Source: Phaseolus vulgaris | Lineage: Eukaryota; Streptophyta; Magnoliopsida; Fabales; Fabaceae | Direction of reading: 5' to 3' | Length of the DNA: 64,000 bases | NCBI RefSeq assembly: GCF_000499845.2 | Contig: NC_023757.2 | Span: 528,744 to 592,743 of the forward strand | In this document: positions 55,132 through 64,000 of the stretch, in pieces | How the letters are laid out: every line of letters begins with the position of its first letter | How positions within the stretch are numbered: position 1 is the stretch's first letter | The notes under the pieces: model-generated | Database searches by the model: none | The model's input: only the letters and a program-made list of their open reading frames with translations | What the model was told of the DNA's origin: nothing | Made by a program: the position numbers and the translations under genes

Positions 55132-58100
55132 CCTCTCTCCCTTGGATTCTCGCCATTCCTCTCTCTTACGCTGCTCTCACTTTCCTCATCGCCTTCGTCA
55201 AGACCGTCAAGAAGTTCTCTTCTCCCAAAGCAAAACGCCGCAAATTGGTCTCTCACTTTCATCATTCCCTCCGCTTCAACGTTTTTTGACCTTTCGCTAA
55301 CTTTTTTTGGGTGCCCTTCTTTTCCAGGTCAGTAAAAATGCCACCTTATGCAAGTCCTTGGATGAATTATTTCGAAACGGACGAGACCAAGTTACGCAAG
55401 AACCTCTCAACCAAATTCAGAATAAGGTACTTTCACTGTTACTTCTTCATTTCACCATTTCAAACTCTCAACAATAACTATCGAGAGCCCCAATGTGTTT
55501 CCTGCTACACTATTGTTGTTGGGTCAATCATGTTTTCGCTGGATCATTATTGGGAGACCAAATTATAGTATATACAAGTGAGACAGTTCTTATGTTACAA
55601 GTCTATTTATAGTGTTGAAATAGGAGCAAATCTACTTTTTAAGACAGACAGCCATAAATCTAATGTACTAAAAGAAGCACAAAATCTTAACATGAAAGAG
55701 AAATAAACCTTGGTTTAGTATTACTATAATTATGGCATTACTTACATATGGTGGATTTCATGTACTTCACAGAGTAACTAATTACTTTTTTGCTTGTATG
55801 ACCTTAGAAAAAATAAATTATGGGTTCTTGTTTCATTTCTAAGCATGAGACATGACAAGGTGAAATTGTTTGGGGTTTTTCAATGTAAAGGATCTTACTA
55901 TCAGTCTTTGTCAGGAACTATTTCCTTGCTTTCCATTTGTTTTCTGAGGAAAATCTCTGGGGAAAAATCAGTTTCTTTTTGCTTGCTCGGATACTTCTGT
56001 ATGCTTGTGCATATGTGTCTATGATTTTAGGTACTAACAACTGTATGCTCACATGCAGACAGGTTTTGGTTTGGAAGAAATTTTGCGCAAGTATATCCGC
56101 TATGCTCTAAATGAGAAACCATTCAATCCTGACTTGGTAGCTGATTTAATTCAGCTGAGAAAAGCTTCTATGTTAAGTGATTCACACGTTGCCGAGATTC
56201 TGAATGAAATTTCACGACGAATTGTGCAAGACAAAGGTAATGTATTTTTAACATTGGGCTGGATGTTTAGTTGATCACCCTTGGTGAATGGTTGTATGTT
56301 TTAGTTAAGATCTAGGAAAAGTAATCAAATTCTCATAAAATCAAATCACCAAAAGATATCAAATCTGTCCTAATAAATAGAAAACAGAATCTGCTCTAAT
56401 TATGTAATAATTATCTTCGCAACAGCAGTGTATATATACACATAGTGGTGGCATGTTAATTTGAACCTGTGACCATCAATCCACACGCACTGGCTTAGTT
56501 CAAATGGTTTTTAAATGCGAGAAGTGTACAACAAAAAATATTGTTAATTGTTGTAATTTCCTTTCGGGCTTCTTGCTATAGTTGATGTTAATTGAAAGCG
56601 GTCTAATATATAGGTGGCCATGTAATAACAGAGGCAAATTTATTTGATGTTACTTGAATTTTTCTTTGGCTTATTTGGCATTGAATTTAAGTATAAATTT
56701 GTCATTGAAAATAATTCTTGTATTGCCTAAATGGAATAATTTTTAATAGTAAATAACTGGAAGGTTATGGAGTAAAAAAATGTACTTGTGCAATAAATAG
56801 GGACTAAATCAGCTATCTTCTTACATAGTAGGGACTCTAAACAACCTGCTGAATTATGGATGCCATTTTATCTTTTCCTTCCAAAGACACTATCTAAATG
56901 CCCTTTTATCTTCTTGATATGTGCTATTGTAATTACATAAAGGAATATATGGTTACATATTGATGACTTTCACGGTTTCTTTCTTTCGACTAACTATCTT
57001 CTAAAAGGAGTAAACATTACAGAGGTTTGTCATATTGGAGATCCCACAAGAAAATAGGGAATAACTGTATTTTTTGATTGATTTAGGTGGTCTACATATG
57101 TTCACAACTAAAGGCTAAAAATAATGGAAGAATTAAAGTAAATCTAAAGATATGATCCTAAGAATGTAAGATACATCAACTCCTAAAAGTAGGTTATCAT
57201 GATTAATACAAATAAAATTAAAATCAAATATAAACAGAAGTAAAGCGAACCAAATCTATGTCATATCTTGACATTCTCCCTCAAGTTGAACCATATAATT
57301 GTGTGCATCATGTTTGCCAAGTATGTTAGTTATCCTTGCTATGTGGACAGACTTCTTGAAATCATTTGTTAATTGTTTATTGCAGCTATCAAATATGGAT
57401 TGTTAACCCATCCATTCTTGATTCCATCCTCGTCTTCACCATACCCCTCAAAACACACCACAGTGCAAGATCCTTGCTCTGAATACCAGTTGATAGAACT
57501 GATATTAGAATAGGAAAGAAAAGAAACAACCTTGAATTTTATTGCCCTCCTTAATCTTAGTCCCCACACCAATGTAGTAGAGATAGAGTCCAGAAATGGA
57601 AAGAATACAACAACACAAATTTATTCCAGGAACTTCGCTCTCCAACTATCCTTCTATTTTTCTTTTCTCCCAAAAATCCCTTTTCTTACCCTCTTAGAAC
57701 TATTTATAATAGTTCAGATATAGCTGTACTAACCACCTTACCTTTTCCTGCTGTGATTAGCTGAATAAAGAATATGCAAAAGGGATAGTTAGAATAGACA
57801 GGAGATAACCAATTAGAAAGAGCATCACCGTCGGAGATTCTTTCTTTATCCTTATCCTTTATCCTTACTTAGCTGTAACTTGGGAGATAGAAAGATCGGT
57901 AGAGAACTCCCCTTCAATTTTTTATCATTCAGTTTGGGAAATATATTTCCTTATAAATTTAATTAAGTGATTCTTTTTAAAAGTCGGGACCTCATTATTT
58001 TTATTCTCTGACTGCGATTACATTTAAATGATTTTTAGGCCCTATTGTGATGGATAAGTCAGGTTATACTGAAAAGGGTTTCAAGAGAAAAATAGCTGTC

Positions 58101-59252
58101 CAGGCCCTTTTTGGAAAGGTCTTCTATCTGTCCGAGGTAAGTGACCACACTCTCAATTTGATAGAAATTCTGTTAGTCTATTTGTTTATGTAACATAAAA
58201 TAAGAACTTTTAAATGATTTTGGTACCATTGGATATGATTGCTTTTATTTTTTTTTTCTAGGATTTCTTAAACAAATAGTAGAAACCATAACACTGAAAT
58301 GATTTTTTGTTTTTTTTTTTAATTTTAAATGTGTTAGGGAAATTCTTAAAAGGTTACACCTAGTTTAATTATGGTTTCAGGAAGAAATCTGGTATTTATT
58401 TATTGGGTATTTATTAGCTTAATATTGGAGTAAGTGATTGCTACTGCTCTGAAAGTTTGATATTATTTTTTTCCATATTTTTTTAAAAAGGCTCATGACA
58501 GGGTCAATCTTGACACAATTTTAAGTCAGCTGCCCTGTGACTTTAAATACATTTTTTGTCTTTCAATATTTTAGTGAAAAGGCTCACGAGAGTGAGTCTT
58601 GGTAGACGGTATGTGACTTTGAAGCCATGGGTAAAAAGTCTTGGAAACATATCATACCCGAGTCTCGTATGTGGATAGTCTTGTGCATCTAAAAGGGATT
58701 TAATGAGCAAAGTTTTTATTATGTCTGTTATAAGTTTAATGTATGACTTGATTAAATTTTTCTCCTACTAATCTGTTTCCAGCTGCCGGAGTTTTGTTCA
58801 AGAGATAGCTCCTTAGTCGTAAAGGAAATCTTCGGTGTTACAGAGTATGCTCCATATGCTTGCTTTTATGGTTGTTTAAATCAATATCTGGAATCTTTCT
58901 TCGAACCACCCTTTCATTTGAAGTTTCTGGAAAAATTTGTTAACTCTATCAGCATTCTTATGCAAAAGATTAAACTGTTCAGATGACTACGAATGTGTAG
59001 GAGCATGATAGAAATCCATTTGAACATGTTTCCTTTTTCTATTTATGAACAAACTGTCTCTGTCGTCAAAATAAAAACATAGGAAGTAATGACAAACCCT
59101 TGTACATGCTAAGGGATAATGTTTTGTTTTCCTTTCTCAGTGAAGATGCTGACAAACTCAGAATCCACACAGTCTCTGAAGCTGGCAGTCTTGATGCACT
59201 TGAGAAGATGGTTGATGATTCAGATTCAGAGGATGCTAGTCACGACGCTTAA
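54810..59252 (+). CDS. Predicted plastid membrane protein of unknown function
   Basis: Six exons join to 328 residues: 54810-55247, 55328-55426, 56059-56236, 58039-58136, 58783-58844, 59141-59252. Residues 1 to about 50 are rich in Ser/Thr/Arg with few acids, like a chloroplast transit peptide. A Glu/Lys/Val-rich segment follows (60-78). One membrane helix (about 110-130, PWILAIPLSYAALTFLIAFV) is followed by a basic stop-transfer segment (KAKRRK). The soluble C-terminal half contains GFGLEEILRKYIRYALNEKP and LPEFCSRDSSLVVKEIFGVT and ends with an acidic DSDSEDASHDA tail. I recognise it as a conserved land-plant protein but cannot name its function. All introns are GT-AG; intron 3 contains an antisense LTR. 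Confidence 0.87.
57476..57927 (-). mobile_element. Antisense LTR with primer-binding site in intron 3 of the plastid-protein gene
   Basis: On the minus strand an LTR of about 437 bases runs from 57927 (tgataaaaaattgaagggga) to 57491 (…cagttctatca). It is followed directly by actggtattcagagc (57490-57476), a tRNA-Met type primer-binding site. The leader continues to lower coordinates with a short open frame. The rest of the element is missing or unrecognisable. Confidence 0.7.
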
Positions 59253-60529
59253 TCCGTGGCCTCTTAGTGCAATCATATTGCAGTGTTTAGCGTTCGAAAT
59301 GGCCGAAAGAATAACTTGATGCTAAAAATTAATTGTACAACATCATCCGCCCCATCCAAAAGATAAAATTTGAGAGGAAAAGGCAGTGATTGTCATTGCT
59401 TTGTAGTTTTTGTACTTTTCAGTGCAACTTCTTACATACTTTCAAGATCTATCATATTTGCATGATATTTTTGTTATAACTCTTCTAGGTCAGTCTTAAC
59501 GGCATTGATGTTTTAGACTGGACTCTCACAGGAGAAATTGGTTAACAAAATTGTTATAGAGATATATTTGGGTATAGATATAGAATCATGTGTTCCTTTA
59601 GTATCACACTTCGACATACAAAGAGCTAATTTTGTGTCCTTATTTCAGTTTGAAATGGTGTGGTTGGGCACCACTTTCTTGGATTAGTCACCCCTTCGTT
59701 GGACATGGAACTGTCTTATATAATGTTGTAATATGGCAGAGCTATTTTTCGTTGGACATTGGAGTAGTCTTTTTTTAACTTTTTAAACCTTCATGATTGG
59801 AGGATTATGTTTTGCACCCTATTATTGATTATATTCTAAAACTAAGCATTTTTTTTAAATTCTTATTAATAATAAAAATAGAAGGAAGAGTGTAAATACA
59901 TTGTTTATTATATATATAACAAAAATTACTTTAAGCTGAAAGTTTTGTGATTAATTCCTTCATTCACATTAGTTTTTTTTTAGAAAATAATAGTTTTTTT
60001 AATTTTTTTAAATATTTTTTCAACAATACAATAGAAGTTAATGAAGAACCTTACAATCAAAGACCATTAAAGTAATAAGGTAATGAAAATGTGTATTAAC
60101 TTTATCCTGTTAAAATTTTTAGAGCACAAACATCAAACTCAAGTAAATTCACCAACTAAACATAAATTTAATTCATAAAAATTATATAAATGTGAAAGAT
60201 TGCAGCTAAGGGTGAACAAGAATATTCTTAGAGCAAAAGTCCAACATCCTAACTTGTTTACAGTTGTGGAATGAAACCAATTTCAGTCATAGAGTCAAGT
60301 TATAGTTCCATGTATTCCAAGAAATCCTTTTCTCCCCAAACAATTTTGACAAAATCAAGATGAAGACACAATTTGATGAGTGCTGGATCAGAACACAAGT
60401 CCCTTGGATCGATGTGTTGAACAAGAAACACGAACTTGATTGAAAATCTCATACAAAGACCCTTGTTCTACACATACAAATAAATACATATGATCGTGTT
60501 ATCCAGTTCCTTAACAGCAGTGGTCATCT
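59253..60529. other. Intergenic region before the E-class PPR gene
   Basis: 3' UTR of the plastid-protein gene (to about 59800) and AT-rich spacer; no gene seen. Confidence 0.55.
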
Positions 60530-62197
60530 ATGAATTTGGCATTGAATGGAAAGGTGCGTGATGCAAGGCAGTGTCTGCAACGGTCATGGAGTGGTTCATG
60601 CTTCTTCTCATGGCTTCCAAGATCAGAGCATGCAGATTCAGAAGCAGAGAAGCTGCTTCGCCGTTGCTCCAATCTGAGTCATCTTCAGCAAACACAATGC
60701 TTCATGCTCACCAGAGCTTTGGACAAAGATGACATTCTACTGGCCCGATTTATATACGCCTCAGCTTCTCTGGGCTTTCCCTCCTTCGCCTATTCCATTT
60801 TCATCCACAACCACCGACCCAGCATCTATCTCTACAACAACCTCATCTGGGCTCTATCTTCACACAATCCCACTCGCGCCATTTCTCTCTTCAACGCCAT
60901 TCGCCTCCTCGGTTTGCGACCCGACTCTTACTCTTTCCCTTTTGCTCTCAAAGCCGTTGTTTCTTCATCCTTCCTCCATGTCGGCCACCAGATTCATTCT
61001 CAAGCCATTCTTTCCGGCTTCATCACACATCCCAATGTCCTCACCTCCCTCATTCACATGTATTCCTCATGCGCCAACGTTTCCTCAGCTCGCAAACTAT
61101 TCGATGCCGCCACTTTCCAACACGTTTCTCTCTGGAACGCTATGCTCGCAGGTTACGCCAAGGTGGGTGATCTTTCCAATGCCCGCAACCTGTTTGAAAC
61201 TATGCCTGAAAAAGACAGGGATGTTGTTTCATGGACTTGTCTTATTTCGGGATACACGCGCACACACTGTCCCCATCAGGCCATCACGCTTTTCCGCACT
61301 ATGCTGGTGCACAATGTGCAGCCGGATAAAATTGCCATTTTGGCTGCGCTCTCTGCGTGTGCAGACTTGGGTGCTCTTGAGTTGGGAGTGTGGATTCACA
61401 GCTACATTGAAAGGCATAAACTGCCTGAGATTGTATCTCTTTGTAACTCTCTCATAGACATGTATGCCAAATCAGGTGACATAGGTAAAGCGCGCCAAGT
61501 TTTTGAGGGCATGGAGCGAAAAACGATTGTAACGTGGACAACCATGATAGGTGGACTTGCTTTACATGGCATGGGAAAGGAGGCCCTTGAGCTGTTTTCT
61601 TGCATGGAGAAGGCTGGAGTGAAGCCAAATGAAGTCACCTTCATCACCATTCTTTCTGCTTGTAGCCATGTTGGATTGGTTGAACTGGGGCGCCATTATT
61701 TCACGTGTATGAGAAAAAGATTTGGAATTGAACCCAAGATAGAGCACTACGGTTGCATGGTGGATTTGCTTGGACGTGGTGGGTATCTTGAAGAAGCAAA
61801 GGAGCTAGTTAGGTTGATGCCGTGTGAAGCAAATGCAGCTGTGTGGGGATCCCTTCTTTCTGCTTCGAATAGATACGGTGATGTTGCGCTGGCAAAGGAA
61901 GCTTTGCGTCATCTGAGTGTGATGGAGCCCCATAATTGTGGAAATTATTCGCTTCTGTCCAATACTTACTCTGCGCTTGGTAGGTGGAAGGAAGCTGGTA
62001 TGGTGAGGAAGGTTATGCGGGACACGCGCATGGAAAAGGTGGCAGGTATCAGTTTTGTTGAGTTGAACAATACAGTATATGAATTCATCTCCGGAGACAA
62101 GTTAAACATCAAATTTGTTGACATTTGTCATGTCCTACAAAGCATAAACGGGCAACTCAAGATGATTGATGTTCATCATGAGTTTTTATGCTTCTAA
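60530..62197 (+). CDS. Pentatricopeptide repeat protein, PLS class with E/E+ end and no DYW domain
   Basis: This intronless gene encodes 555 residues. PLS repeats run from about residue 90 to 470, with motifs such as NVLTSLIHMYSSC, SLWNAMLAGYAKVGD, DVVSWTCLISGYTR, NSLIDMYAKSGD and YGCMVDLLGRGG. The E motif region starts near AAVWGSLLSA. An incomplete E+ region follows (ISFVELNNTVYEFISGDKL) and the protein ends without the HSE and CxxC elements of a DYW domain. Such proteins edit organellar RNA by recruiting a DYW deaminase in trans, or act in other RNA maturation steps. The N-terminus (Arg-rich, few acids up to about residue 30) could be a mitochondrial or plastid presequence. It lies in tandem with the PPR gene at 63206. 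Confidence 0.93.
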   Translation: MNLALNGKVRDARQCLQRSWSGSCFFSWLPRSEHADSEAEKLLRRCSNLSHLQQTQCFMLTRALDKDDILLARFIYASASLGFPSFAYSIFIHNHRPSIYLYNNLIWALSSHNPTRAISLFNAIRLLGLRPDSYSFPFALKAVVSSSFLHVGHQIHSQAILSGFITHPNVLTSLIHMYSSCANVSSARKLFDAATFQHVSLWNAMLAGYAKVGDLSNARNLFETMPEKDRDVVSWTCLISGYTRTHCPHQAITLFRTMLVHNVQPDKIAILAALSACADLGALELGVWIHSYIERHKLPEIVSLCNSLIDMYAKSGDIGKARQVFEGMERKTIVTWTTMIGGLALHGMGKEALELFSCMEKAGVKPNEVTFITILSACSHVGLVELGRHYFTCMRKRFGIEPKIEHYGCMVDLLGRGGYLEEAKELVRLMPCEANAAVWGSLLSASNRYGDVALAKEALRHLSVMEPHNCGNYSLLSNTYSALGRWKEAGMVRKVMRDTRMEKVAGISFVELNNTVYEFISGDKLNIKFVDICHVLQSINGQLKMIDVHHEFLCF

Positions 62198-62978
62198 CTA
62201 TGAGTAGGTGGATTATGAAATTCTAGTCTGAGTAATCTTTTTTAGTTTCGATCTTGTATAGGCTGTAGAAAAATAATTTTGAAGTTTCTTGTTTAGATTC
62301 AAATTGTACAGTGAAATTTTAACGGATTATAAAAATATTTTTAACTTATTAACAACTTAAAGAGCAATTATTTATTAAAACATTTAATTATTATTTTTTC
62401 AGCGATAATGATTGCTTTAATGGACTAAATGTTATTTTAATGGACAAACTATCAACTTTATATAAGTAAGTTGAATTGAGAAAGTTTCATAACCATTCTA
62501 AATACTTGAGAAGAATTTTATTGTAGAAAGTACACTTTTAGAAGAATTCTATATCTAAAAGGATAACTGGTAAAAGGAAAACACGGGCTAAGTGAAAAAT
62601 TATGGACTATTGCATTCCACACTTTATATAAAAATTGAATTTCCAATTTTATAATAAAAGTTGTAAAACTGAAGAATTTACTTAGACTCATAAAAGTTAA
62701 AGTTATAATTCGTAAGAGTTTCTTTTACATAAAAAAATATATAATATTTTAATAATATAATTATTTAAAATAGGTAAAAAAAATAAATTAACAACAATTA
62801 AATAACAAAGAGTACTCTGCATCTCAATTAAATAAAAAAACCTAATTTAATGCGGTCTAATAATAAAAATAAAATTTAGTTTTCCCAATTAAAAAAAAAA
62901 ACAGAGAGCACTTCAAACAAAACAAAAATCTGCACCTTAATAAAAAAAACGAATTTAGTGTAGCCCAATAAAAAAACA

Positions 62979-63032
62979 AAACCCTAATTCCCTAAATCAC
63001 AGAGTAAGAAAACCCTAATTCCCTAAATCACA
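62979..63032. repeat. Two-copy repeat with telo-box-like motif
   Basis: 'aaaaccctaattccctaaat' plus 'cac' occurs twice about 31 bases apart, directly upstream of the PPR gene at 63206. Telo-box-like motifs (AAACCCTAA) occur in promoters of plant housekeeping genes. Confidence 0.6.
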
Positions 63033-63045
63033 CTATAGAACAATG

Positions 63046-63190
63046 CAACTCTAATTCCACACCACCCATCTCTAACGCTATACGGCACCACCGTCGACCT
63101 GCGACCCGGGACAACCGCGACTGCACGAACCGCCACCACCGCGCGACCTCCTCTGCACAATCGCCACCACCGCGCGACCTGCTCCGCTCG
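63046..63190. repeat. GC-rich MITE-derived stretch with internal 32-base repeat
   Basis: 'cacaccacccatctctaacg' matches 'cacaccatccatctctaaca' inside the MITE at 43604-44198. The unit 'cgccaccaccgcgcgacct' occurs twice with a 32-base period. It stands out from AT-rich surroundings and abuts the PPR start codon. Confidence 0.6.
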
Positions 63191-63205
63191 AGATGCAGTA
63201 TTGCA

Positions 63206-64000
63206 ATGAGTCCCAAAGACGGAGCATTTTGGAAGGCTCAACAAAGTCTTTTGATACTTTTGAAGCAGTGTTCCAGCATGAAGCAGTTGAAGGAGATGCA
63301 GAGTCGTGTTGTACAGAGTGGTTTCCATAATACCCCGCTTGTGGTGGGAAAGATCATTGAGTTTTGCGCGGTTTCAGGTCATGGAGATATCAATTACGCT
63401 GTCAGGGTTTTTGACAGAATCGATAAACCCGATGCGTTTATATGGAACACCATGATCAGGGGATTTGGGATGACTCGCCAACCAGAGAAGGCCATTGACT
63501 TGTTCAGGAGAATGCTGCAGGGAAAATGCGATGTGGCAGCAATTGACACTTTCACATTCTCTTTCATTCTTAAAATCATTGCTGGATTCAGATCTGTTAT
63601 ACTTGGAAAGCAACTTCATTGCAACATCCTTAAACTAGGACTCCAAACTCATACTTACGTCAGGAATTCTCTGATTCACATGTACGGTATGGCGAAGGAC
63701 ATAGAAACCGCTCACCGCCTGTTTGATGAAATTCCAAATGCTGATTTAGTGGCTTGGAACTCTATCATAAATTGTCATGTGCATTGTCGGAATTATACGC
63801 AAGCTCTCCATCTGTTTGCTAAAATGCTGCGGAGTGGCCTGCAACCGGATCATGCCACTCTTGTAGTGACCCTCTCAGCGTGTGGTGCAATAGGAGCCCT
63901 CGGTTTTGGGAGGCGAATTCATTATTCTCTTGTACAAAAACATTCTAAGCTTGGTGAAGATACATCGGTCTCCAATTCCCTAATTGACATGTATGCAAAG
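63206..64000 (+). CDS. Pentatricopeptide repeat protein, PLS class (3' part outside the window)
   Basis: The frame starting at ATG 63206 (MSPKDGAFWKAQQS) stays open for 265 codons to the end of the window. PPR motifs are clear: LLILLKQCSSMKQLKEM, YAVRVFDRIDKPDAFIWNTM, SLIHMYGMAKDIETAHRLFD, LVAWNSIINCHVH, LQPDHATLVVTLSACGAIGA and NSLIDMYAK. The order of P, L and S repeats suits an editing-type PPR protein, but the diagnostic C-terminus is not in view. An ATG at 63193 is in another frame. The N-terminus has no obvious presequence. Same strand as the PPR gene 1 kb upstream; the two proteins are too different to be a recent tandem duplication. Confidence 0.9.
   Translation, partial: MSPKDGAFWKAQQSLLILLKQCSSMKQLKEMQSRVVQSGFHNTPLVVGKIIEFCAVSGHGDINYAVRVFDRIDKPDAFIWNTMIRGFGMTRQPEKAIDLFRRMLQGKCDVAAIDTFTFSFILKIIAGFRSVILGKQLHCNILKLGLQTHTYVRNSLIHMYGMAKDIETAHRLFDEIPNADLVAWNSIINCHVHCRNYTQALHLFAKMLRSGLQPDHATLVVTLSACGAIGALGFGRRIHYSLVQKHSKLGEDTSVSNSLIDMYAK

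Larger units (their letters stand above)
62198..63205. other. Spacer between two tandem PPR genes
   Basis: AT-rich to about 62960. Then comes a duplicated 'aaaaccctaattccctaaat' segment (62979-63032), which contains a telo-box-like AACCCTAA. A short GC-rich, MITE-related stretch (63046-63190) lies just before the next start codon. Confidence 0.6.

Overview
The window is nuclear DNA of a flowering plant, most likely a legume. It is AT-rich, its genes carry many GT-AG introns, and intronless PPR genes are present. The short terminal-repeat retroelements begin with TGTTGGAGAT-type LTRs and have a tRNA-Met primer site, a type I know from legumes. PRMT6, an ASPG2-like aspartic protease and a FyPP-type phosphatase lie in the same relative order as I recall for Arabidopsis At3g20020, At3g20015 and At3g19980, so a conserved block is likely. 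The species call is inference.

Layout. 1-5.1 kb: the last exon of a KDEL-terminated protein, then a DYW-class PPR gene. 7.7-16.4 kb: PRMT6 in 13 exons. 18.3-19.7 kb: a single-exon secreted aspartic protease. 21.4-22.6 kb: a minus-strand single-exon gene of unknown function (DUF6817-like). 22.8-25.9 kb: non-genic DNA with two decayed Copia fragments. 26.0-33.1 kb: a PP6-type phosphatase catalytic subunit (FyPP) in 10 exons, its introns loaded with MITEs and a TRIM element. 35.1-39.8 kb: a nucleoside hydrolase (NSH1/URH1-like) in 9 exons, with another TRIM in its last intron. 54.8-59.3 kb: a predicted plastid membrane protein of unknown function in 6 exons. 60.5-64 kb: two further PPR genes, the second running off the end.

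The most unusual part is 40.9-54.6 kb. The promoter and first-exon start of the plastid-protein gene are duplicated about 13.7 kb upstream. That copy stops abruptly in degenerate telomere-like CCCTAAA repeats. Between the two copies lie intron-containing fragments of two unrelated genes: the 5' end of methionine aminopeptidase 2 and the middle of the DNA polymerase epsilon catalytic subunit. The polymerase fragment has in-frame stops, an altered catalytic motif, an internal deletion and a foldback insertion. Around them sit large inverted-repeat elements, a MITE and a solo-LTR-like sequence. This looks like a composite insertion or break-repair product built from captured gene pieces, not a functional operon-like system.

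The intact genes serve separate roles: organelle RNA editing (PPR), histone or protein arginine methylation (PRMT6), extracellular proteolysis, PP6 signalling and nucleoside salvage. There is no sign that they form one pathway. Gene models were built by hand from splice signals, reading-frame continuity and recalled family sequences; no database search was run.
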